From contig CAJCIJ010000057.1 of NCBI GenBank assembly GCA_903970315.1, forward strand, positions 1-5,390: a DNA stretch of 5,390 nucleotides, in the 5' to 3' direction. Positions 1-5,390 of the stretch are shown here, in pieces. Positions within the stretch are counted from its first letter, which is position 1; each line of letters begins with the position of its first letter. Source of the stretch: Actinomycetota bacterium. Lineage in GTDB: Bacteria > Actinomycetota > Thermoleophilia > Solirubrobacterales > Solirubrobacteraceae. A model generated the notes under the pieces. It was not told the DNA's origin and did not search any database. It saw only the letters and a program-made list of their open reading frames with translations. Position numbers and translations under genes: made by a program.

Positions 1-3000
1 TCGCTCGCCGGCCAGCCCGCGGAAGAACGCCCGTCCGGCGGTGGCGCCGTAGAGGACCGTGTTACCCACGATCACGTTGTGCTCGGCCACAAAGCCCTCG
101 GGGGTGCCGTCACGTGGGCAGACCGCCAGCACCCCGCCGGAGAGCCCCTTGCCCGTGTAGTCGTTGGCGTCGCCGTAGAGCGTGAACGTGACCCCAGGGG
201 CCAGCCAGCCGCCAAAGCTCTGACCCGCGGAGCCGTCGAAGGTGACGTTGATCGAGTCGGCAGGCAGGCCCGCCGCCCCATGCACACGGGCGATGTGGCT
301 GGAAAGGATGCCACCGACGCAGCGGTTGACGTTGCGCACCGGCACCCGCAGCGAGATCGACTCGCCGGAGGCCTCGCCGGCGGGGCGCTCCCAGACGGCA
401 CGCGCCTGCTCGACGAGCTTCCAGTCCAGGGCGTCGTCGAGGACCGGCGGTGGCGCCTGGACGCGGTGGCGCGGGCTGCCCTCCGGCAGCTGTACCTGCG
501 TGAGGATGTGCGTCAGATCCACCCCGCGTGCCTTCCAGTGCGTGATCGCACGCTGGGAGTCAAGGAGGTCCACGCGACCGGTCGCCTCGTCCAAGGAACG
601 CAGCCCCAGCGACGCAAGGATCGTGCGCACTTCCTCGGCGAGGAAGAAGAAGAAGTTGACCACGTTCTCCGGCGTGCCCTTGAAGCGCTTGCGCAGCTCA
701 GGGTCCTGCGTGGCGATCCCCACGGGGCACGTGTTCAGATGGCAGGCCCGCATCATGATGCACCCCGTGGCCACCAGAGGCGCCGTCGAGAAGCCCATCT
801 CGTCGGCGCCCAGCAGCGACGCGATCACGATGTCGCGGCCAGTCTTCAGCTGACCGTCGGTCTGGACCACGATGCGTGAGCGCAGGTCGTTGAGCAACAG
901 CGTCTGCTGGGTCTCAGCCAGGCCGATCTCCCAGGGCACTCCCGCGGACTGGATCGAGGACAGCGGCGAGGCCCCCGTACCGCCGTCGTGGCCGGCGATC
1001 AGCACGCGGTCGGCGTTTGCCTTGGAGACGCCCGCTGCAACCGTTCCAACACCGACCTCCGAGACCAGCTTGACCGACACCTGGGCCGCGGGGTTGGCGC
1101 AGCGCAGGTCATAGATGAGCTGCTTGAGGTCCTCGATCGAGTAGATGTCGTGGTGGGGCGGTGGCGAGATCAGGCCGACGCCGGGCGTGGTGTGCCGGAT
1201 CGAGCCGATGTACTCGTCGACCTTGTGCCCCGGCAGCTGCCCCCCCTCGCCGGGCTTTGCGCCCTGAGCCATCTTGATCTGGATCTCGTCGGCGTTGACC
1301 AGGTAGTGGATCGTGACGCCGAAGCGCCCCGAGGCGACCTGCTTGATGGCCGAGCGCCGCCGGTCGCCGTTTGCGTCGGGGACAAAGCGCGAGGCGTCCT
1401 CGCCGCCCTCGCCCGTGTTGGAGCGCCCCCCCAGGCGGTTCATGGCGATCGCAAGCGTCTCGTGGGCCTCGCGCGAGATCGAGCCAAGGCTCATGGCGCC
1501 GGTGCAGAAGCGGCGCACAATCCGGCTGGCCGGCTCAACCTCCTCCAGCGGTACCGGGCGCGTGGTGTCGGTCCGCATGCGAAGCAGGCCTCGCAGCGTG
1601 GCGTTGCTGGCGGCGTCCTCGTTGACCGCCGCGGCGTACTCGTTGAAGCGCGCAAAGGCGTCGCTGGAGCGCACGGCTTGCTGGGCCTCGGCGTCACCGG
1701 CAAGCGCCGCGCCCACGCTGCCGTTTGCCGAGCGCACGGCGTGCTGCATGAGTGCGATGGTCTCCGGGTTCCAGATGTGACGCTCGCCGTCGCGCCGCCA
1801 CGCGTACACGCCACCCACGGGCAGCAGCGACTCAAACGAACCGCCGCTGGGCGATCCTGTGGTGCTGACCGTGCCGTGGGAGCGCGGGAAGGCCCGCGCG
1901 TGGCGCTGCAACGCCTCGGTGGCCAAGACCTCCAGGCCCACGCCGCCCACGCGTGAGGCGGTGCCCGTGAAGTGGCCGTCGATCAGCTCGCGCTCCAGGC
2001 CCACAGCCTCGAAGATCTGGGCGCCCGTGTAGGACTGGATCGTCGAGATTCCCATCTTTGAGATCGTCTTCAGCAGGCCCTTGCAGATCGCCTTGATCGC
2101 GTTCTCACACGCCTCGGTGGTGCCCAGCAGGTCCGGGCTGGCGCCGTTGCTGCCCTTGCGCGCGATCCGCCCTGAAAACGCGAGCTCGTCGAGGGTCTCG
2201 AGCATTACGTAGGGATTGATCGCGCTCGCCCCGTAGCCGATCAGCGTGGCGAAATGCTGCACCTCGCGGGGCTCGCCGGACTCCAGGATGATCCCGGCCC
2301 GCAGGCGCGTGCCCTCGCGCACCAGGTGGTGGTGCACCGAGGCGACGGCAAGCAGCGACGGGATCGCTGCACGCGTCGGCGACAGCTGACGGTCGGAGAG
2401 AATCAGGATGTTGGTCCCCCGGTTGATCTCGTCGTGAGCCTCGGCGTGGATGCGGCCCAGCTCATCGATCATCCCCTGCACGCCGCGCTCAATCGGCCAG
2501 GTGATATCGATGGTGTGAGCCGAGAAGAGGTCGTGGGAGATGTGGCGCAGCGTCTCAAGCTCCCAGTTGAGCAGCACGGGGCGGTCGAGCACCAGCTGAT
2601 GGGCGTGCTCGGGGCTCTCGCTGAGCAGGTTCAGCTGCGAGCCGACCATCGTGGTCAGGCTCATCACGATTTCCTCGCGAATCGGATCGATGGGCGGGTT
2701 TGTGACCTGCGCAAAGAGCTGCTTGAAGTAGGAAAACAGCGGCGGCGCCTGGTCAGAGAGCATGGGCAGGGCGACGTCGTTGCCCATCGAGCCGATCGGC
2801 TCTTCGCCGTCGCGGCCCATCGCCATCAGCAGCACACGCAGGTCCTCCTGGGTGTACCCGAACGCCAGGCGGCGCTTGTGCAGGGGCTGGGAGGAGAGCG
2901 TCACCTGGTCGCACCGCTCGACGTTTGAGAACGCCACCGCGCGCGACTGGTACCACTCGCGGTAGGGCCTGCGCGTGGCCAGTCGCTGCTTTACCTCCGG

Positions 3001-4290
3001 GTCCTCGACGATCCGGCCCTCCTGGAGATCCACCAGGAACAGCTTGCCCGGCTGCAGGCGGCCCAGCCGCACGATCTCGGCCGGAGGCACGTCCAGCAGG
3101 CCGATCTCTGAGCCCAACACGACATAGCCGTCGGAGGTCTGCACCCAGCGACCGGGCCGCAGGCCGTTGCGGTCAAGGGTGGCCCCCGCGATCCGCCCGT
3201 CGGTGAAAGCCACCACCGCCGGGCCGTCCCAGGGCTCCATCAGGCAGGAGTGGTAGTCGTAGAAGCCGCGCAAGTCCTCCGAGAGGTCGTCGCGGTTTCG
3301 ATAGGCCTCGGGCACCATCATCATCACCGCGTGCGGCAGCGAGCGGCCGGCGAGCATGAGCAGCTCGATCACGTTGTCAAACGTCGCCGAGTCGGAGTTG
3401 CCCGGCGCCACGACCGGGAGGATCTTGGCGACGTCGTCGCCGAAGAGCTCGCTGGCCAGGGCACTCTCGCGAGCGCGCATCCAGTTGACGTTGCCCATCA
3501 GCGTGTTGAACTCGCCGTTGTGGCAGATCACGCGGTAGGGGTGGGCCAGCTCCCAGCTGGGGAATGTGTTGGTCGAAAAGCGCGAATGCACAAGCGCCAG
3601 GGCGCTCTTGGTGCGCTCGTCGCGCAGGTCCGGGTAGAAGCCCGGCAGCTGCCAGGAGATGAGCATGCCCTTGTAGTTGATGGTGCGCGAGGAGCTTGAG
3701 GCGATGTACAGCCCGCCCACCCCCGCGCGTTCGGCCTGGGCCTCGCAGACGCGGCGGATCACGTAGAGCTTGCGCTCAAACGCGTCCTGATCCTGATCCT
3801 CGGCGGATCCCACGAACAGCTGGCGGATGACCGGGCGGCAGGCGCCCGCGACCTTGCCCGTGTGCTCGGGGGAAACGGGGACGTCACGCCACCCCAGCAG
3901 CGTCTGGCCCTCGGCCTCGACGGTGGCCTCGATGATCCCCTCAAGACGAGCCCGCGACGGGTCGTCGGTGGGCAAAAAGCACACCAGCACTCCGTAGCCG
4001 CCAAGCGGGGGCAGCTGGAAGTCAACCACCGCGCGCAGCAGCTCGTCGGGCATCTGCATGAGGATGCCCGCGCCGTCGCCAGTGGACTGGTCGGCGCCGG
4101 AGGCGCCGCGGTGCTCGAGGTTCTCAAGCGCCTGGATGGCCTTGGCGACCACGTCGTGGGTGGCCTGGTTGTCAAGGCGCGCCACCATGCCAACCCCGCA
4201 CGCATCGTGCTCGTAGCGCGGGTCATAGAGTCCCGTCGCCAGCGGCCGCGTGGCGCCCGTGTCCGGATGTCCGTTTGTTTTCGCAGTCAT
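1..4290 (-). CDS. gltB: Glutamate synthase large (alpha) subunit, C-terminus cut by window edge
   Basis: GOGAT large subunit: with glutamine synthetase it forms the main cytoplasmic ammonium-assimilation cycle, turning glutamine plus 2-oxoglutarate into two glutamates. The frame is open for 1,430 codons from ATG at 4290 to the edge; the family is usually about 1,500 residues, so only the C-terminal end is missing. Residues 1-30 are a short propeptide before Cys31 (HDACGVGM), the expected N-terminal nucleophile of a class II glutamine amidotransferase domain (about 31-430) that also shows RFSTNTFPSW (237-246) and HNGEFNT (257-263). A central domain spans about 471-765. The FMN-binding synthase domain (about 830-1210) has GRSNTGEGGED (955-965), GQLPGHKV (1017-1024), GHDGGTGASP (1100-1109) and the 3Fe-4S cysteines C1177, C1183 and C1188 (C-x5-C-x4-C). 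The GXGXG helix domain starts near 1290 and is cut. Only 16 residues separate GEGGED from IKQVASGRFG, so the ferredoxin loop is absent and the NADPH-type enzyme with a GltD partner is likely. A GAGGA ribosome binding site supports the start. Confidence 0.98.
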   Translation of the reverse strand, partial: MTAKTNGHPDTGATRPLATGLYDPRYEHDACGVGMVARLDNQATHDVVAKAIQALENLEHRGASGADQSTGDGAGILMQMPDELLRAVVDFQLPPLGGYGVLVCFLPTDDPSRARLEGIIEATVEAEGQTLLGWRDVPVSPEHTGKVAGACRPVIRQLFVGSAEDQDQDAFERKLYVIRRVCEAQAERAGVGGLYIASSSSRTINYKGMLISWQLPGFYPDLRDERTKSALALVHSRFSTNTFPSWELAHPYRVICHNGEFNTLMGNVNWMRARESALASELFGDDVAKILPVVAPGNSDSATFDNVIELLMLAGRSLPHAVMMMVPEAYRNRDDLSEDLRGFYDYHSCLMEPWDGPAVVAFTDGRIAGATLDRNGLRPGRWVQTSDGYVVLGSEIGLLDVPPAEIVRLGRLQPGKLFLVDLQEGRIVEDPEVKQRLATRRPYREWYQSRAVAFSNVERCDQVTLSSQPLHKRRLAFGYTQEDLRVLLMAMGRDGEEPIGSMGNDVALPMLSDQAPPLFSYFKQLFAQVTNPPIDPIREEIVMSLTTMVGSQLNLLSESPEHAHQLVLDRPVLLNWELETLRHISHDLFSAHTIDITWPIERGVQGMIDELGRIHAEAHDEINRGTNILILSDRQLSPTRAAIPSLLAVASVHHHLVREGTRLRAGIILESGEPREVQHFATLIGYGASAINPYVMLETLDELAFSGRIARKGSNGASPDLLGTTEACENAIKAICKGLLKTISKMGISTIQSYTGAQIFEAVGLERELIDGHFTGTASRVGGVGLEVLATEALQRHARAFPRSHGTVSTTGSPSGGSFESLLPVGGVYAWRRDGERHIWNPETIALMQHAVRSANGSVGAALAGDAEAQQAVRSSDAFARFNEYAAAVNEDAASNATLRGLLRMRTDTTRPVPLEEVEPASRIVRRFCTGAMSLGSISREAHETLAIAMNRLGGRSNTGEGGEDASRFVPDANGDRRRSAIKQVASGRFGVTIHYLVNADEIQIKMAQGAKPGEGGQLPGHKVDEYIGSIRHTTPGVGLISPPPHHDIYSIEDLKQLIYDLRCANPAAQVSVKLVSEVGVGTVAAGVSKANADRVLIAGHDGGTGASPLSSIQSAGVPWEIGLAETQQTLLLNDLRSRIVVQTDGQLKTGRDIVIASLLGADEMGFSTAPLVATGCIMMRACHLNTCPVGIATQDPELRKRFKGTPENVVNFFFFLAEEVRTILASLGLRSLDEATGRVDLLDSQRAITHWKARGVDLTHILTQVQLPEGSPRHRVQAPPPVLDDALDWKLVEQARAVWERPAGEASGESISLRVPVRNVNRCVGGILSSHIARVHGAAGLPADSINVTFDGSAGQSFGGWLAPGVTFTLYGDANDYTGKGLSGGVLAVCPRDGTPEGFVAEHNVIVGNTVLYGATAGRAFFRGLAGER
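3785..3800. repeat. Short 6-bp tandem repeat inside gltB
   Basis: TCCTGA occurs 2.7 times in tandem on the plus strand. In gltB it encodes an acidic run, EDQDQD (about residues 164-169), in a probable surface loop of the amidotransferase domain. The unit is a multiple of three, so copy changes would keep the reading frame. Confidence 0.5.
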
Positions 4291-4296
4291 GACGTG

Positions 4297-4301
4297 TCCT
4301 C
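4297..4301 (-). promoter_or_regulatory. Ribosome binding site of gltB
   Basis: On the minus strand GAGGA lies six bases before the ATG at 4290, a good Shine-Dalgarno match and spacing. It fixes the start and gives a 30-residue propeptide ahead of Cys31, in the usual range for bacterial GltB. Confidence 0.75.
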
Positions 4302-4398
4302 GGGGTCGGCCGATCCCTGGGGAGGCGCCCTGCATTGCGCCTCGACCAGCTGAGAACCACGCCCAAGACCAGCCAAAAGAGTATCAAGGCGCAAGCGC
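4302..4398 (-). promoter_or_regulatory. Presumed gltB promoter and leader region
   Basis: This stretch lies between the upstream gene's terminator and the gltB ribosome binding site, so the gltB promoter most likely lies here or just upstream. No strong sigma-70 pair is visible. Weak candidates on the minus strand are a -10-like GATACT (4385-4380), whose -35 would fall in the terminator stem and T-tract and match poorly, and a -35-like TTGATA (4387-4382) with no TANNNT at the right distance. An 8-bp palindrome TCGGCCGA lies at 4306-4313. The promoter call rests mainly on position. Confidence 0.35.
4322..4343 (-). promoter_or_regulatory. GC-rich hairpin in the gltB 5' leader
   Basis: On the minus strand GAGGCGC (4343-4337) and GCGCCTC (4328-4322) form a perfect 7-bp stem around an 8-base loop (4336-4329). 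It sits 20 bases upstream of the gltB ribosome binding site, inside the probable leader or promoter region. No U-tract follows it, so it is not a terminator. It could be a leader RNA structure, or as DNA an inverted-repeat operator, or a chance pairing in GC-rich sequence. The pairing is seen directly; any regulatory role is inferred. Confidence 0.35.
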
Positions 4399-4420
4399 AA
4401 AAAACCACGCTGGCGCGTGG
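4399..4420 (-). terminator. Intrinsic terminator after the nuclease gene
   Basis: On the minus strand CCACGC (4420-4415), loop GCCA (4414-4411) and GCGTGG (4410-4405) form a perfect 6-bp stem followed at once by six T residues (4404-4399). This is a classic Rho-independent terminator, 30 bases after the nuclease stop codon (4453-4451). It separates the nuclease transcript from gltB and argues against one operon. In the plus direction no T-tract follows the stem, so it works one way only. Confidence 0.85.
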
Positions 4421-4450
4421 GATTTCGCGGCTGACGCAGGTCCCCGGGCG

Positions 4451-5390
4451 TCAGGGCGTCGGCGCGGTGCCAGCGCCCTGCCCAACCGTGTCGGCGAAGC
4501 TCCAGGAGCACAGGGTGCCTCGCCCCGGGCACCCCGAGCAGAGCCGCTCGTGCGGAGCGTCGCTGACAGCGTAGGGGCGCTCGCGAATGCGCTCTATCTG
4601 ACCGTCTAGCCTCGCCTCCAGCGCGGACGCTTCGGCGGCGACAAAACGCGCGCCCACGGGCTCAAGAGGGCGCTCCAGAAACCAGTGGACGACCTCCACC
4701 TCGGTGTAGCCGGCGCGCAACGCTGCCAGCGCGTAGATAAGCCGCTGGGCACCGTATCTCTGGCCCACGAGTACGTCGAGGTCCTCGCCGGCGCCAACGC
4801 GATCGCTCTTGTAGTCGACCACCAGACACCCCCCGCCGGGCTCGTCGGAGACGGCATCAAGGCGCCCCGTTACCAGCGTGTCCGAGGGGCCCACCGCAAA
4901 CGCGAACGACAGCTCGCGCCGCAGGGCCGTCGAGGCCAGGCGCGCGCCCAGGGGTGTGACGCGCGCGTTCTGCACCATCTGCGCGATCCGCTCGCGCTCG
5001 CCCGCGGGCACCGTGGCGTCAAGCTCGGCCGCCACGGCGCCGACCCGCTCGCCGTCCACAGAGCGATCGGCGCTGAAGTCGAGTTGCTCCAGCAGCCTGT
5101 GCACGATCGTGCCGCGGAGATCGCCGCGAAGCTGTTGCGCCGGCTCGGCGGCCCCGGTCCGGCCAGTCCCGTCCTCGGTTCGGCCACCGCCGGGACGCTC
5201 GGGCAGGCGCAGCACCCGCTCCAGGTAGTAACGGTAGCCACAGTCCTGGAGCGCAGTCAGCGAGGTGTAGGTGATGTCCTCAAGCGGCTCGGCCGGCTCG
5301 GGGTCGAGCCCGAGGCCGGAGCCCGGGACGTCTTTGTGCGTCGGCGCCATCGCATGCGCGGGGTCGGCGCCAGGGACATCGTGGTCGTGC
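4451..5390 (-). CDS. RecB-family PD-(D/E)XK nuclease domain, probable C-terminus of a UvrD/AddAB-type helicase-nuclease (5' end outside window)
   Basis: A probable DNA-repair exonuclease domain that would cut DNA ends using divalent metal. The frame is open from the right edge to TGA at 4453-4451, 312 full codons. Numbering from the in-frame ATG at 5350, the RecB-type motifs appear in order: TYTSLTALQDCGYRYYLERV (28-47), GTIVHRLLE (80-88, His84), GRLDAV with Asp165, VVDYKSD with Asp179 and Lys181, and QRLIY (202-206, the Q-x3-Y motif). Cys37 plus C271, C274 and C281 (C-x2-C-x6-C) resemble the four cysteines that hold an Fe-S cluster in AddB, AdnB and Cas4-type nucleases. The ATG at 5350 has no visible Shine-Dalgarno and the frame continues upstream through a Pro/Asp/His-rich linker, so I read it as internal to a larger protein, probably with helicase domains beyond the edge. 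A stand-alone RecB-like nuclease of about 299 residues is the alternative. The domain is well supported; the helicase fusion is inferred. The terminator at 4420-4399 ends this transcript. Confidence 0.85.
   Translation of the reverse strand, partial: HDHDVPGADPAHAMAPTHKDVPGSGLGLDPEPAEPLEDITYTSLTALQDCGYRYYLERVLRLPERPGGGRTEDGTGRTGAAEPAQQLRGDLRGTIVHRLLEQLDFSADRSVDGERVGAVAAELDATVPAGERERIAQMVQNARVTPLGARLASTALRRELSFAFAVGPSDTLVTGRLDAVSDEPGGGCLVVDYKSDRVGAGEDLDVLVGQRYGAQRLIYALAALRAGYTEVEVVHWFLERPLEPVGARFVAAEASALEARLDGQIERIRERPYAVSDAPHERLCSGCPGRGTLCSWSFADTVGQGAGTAPTP

Noticed and set aside
642..656. GAA-rich run, considered as a slippage-prone repeat or frameshift site
   Set aside because: It encodes Phe1213-Phe1216 of gltB at a place where the family normally has an aromatic-rich helix (NFFFFLAEEVR), and the frame continues correctly on both sides.
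79..879. Long plus-strand open frame of 266 codons
   Set aside because: It is exactly codon-aligned and antisense to gltB (GXGXG and FMN domains). It is open only because gltB rarely uses TTA, CTA or TCA. Its translation is Arg/Asp/Val-rich with no recognisable domain.
988..1956. Plus-strand open frame of 322 codons
   Set aside because: It is another codon-aligned antisense shadow of gltB. The minus frame here encodes highly conserved FMN-domain motifs, which account for the sequence.
2254..2928. Plus-strand open frame of 224 codons, and similar ones at 3250-3699 and 3862-4353
   Set aside because: All lie in the same antisense phase over gltB, with no ribosome binding site or protein family signal I can recognise.
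4380..4410. Possible gltB promoter with -10 GATACT
   Set aside because: The matching -35 position falls in the terminator stem and T-tract and fits consensus poorly, so I did not call a defined promoter.
4250..4609. Plus-strand open frame spanning the intergenic gap
   Set aside because: It overlaps the gltB start, the terminator and the nuclease C-terminus. The composition is low-complexity Ala/Arg/Pro and no Shine-Dalgarno supports it.
4451..5350. Treating the nuclease as a complete 299-residue protein starting at 5350
   Set aside because: There is no Shine-Dalgarno before that ATG, and the same frame stays open to the window edge with linker-like sequence. A partial larger protein is more likely, though not proven.

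Overview
The window is high-GC bacterial DNA with two protein-coding genes, both on the minus strand and both cut by a window edge. Codons strongly prefer G or C in the third position, and TTA, CTA and TCA are nearly absent from the gltB frame. GC content and protein style suggest an actinobacterium, possibly the Thermoleophilia/Solirubrobacterales side. That placement is an inference from general resemblance; no marker gene here proves it.

In the direction of transcription (high to low coordinates), 5390-4451 holds the C-terminal part of a RecB-family PD-(D/E)XK nuclease. It is most likely the nuclease end of a larger UvrD/AddA/AddB-type helicase-nuclease used in DNA break repair, and it carries the cysteines of a probable Fe-S-stapled nuclease fold. 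Then comes a 160-bp gap (4450-4291). It contains a clear intrinsic terminator (4420-4399) that closes the nuclease transcript, a GC-rich hairpin (4343-4322) and a ribosome binding site (4301-4297) for the next gene. From 4290 to the window start runs gltB, the large (alpha) subunit of glutamate synthase: 1,430 codons with no stop or frameshift, missing only the last roughly 50-100 residues.

GltB takes the amide nitrogen of glutamine and passes ammonia through an internal tunnel to the FMN domain, where 2-oxoglutarate is reductively aminated to glutamate. The short loop after its GEGGED motif lacks the insertion typical of ferredoxin-dependent enzymes. A GltD (beta) partner that supplies electrons from NADPH is therefore expected, probably just beyond position 1. 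The two genes are functionally unrelated neighbours separated by a terminator, so gltB should have its own promoter between about 4398 and 4302, though no convincing -35/-10 pair is visible.

I found no mobile element, CRISPR array, RNA gene or undescribed system. The long plus-strand open frames over gltB are codon-aligned antisense shadows. The items most worth checking are the gltB leader hairpin and the architecture of the nuclease protein beyond the right edge.
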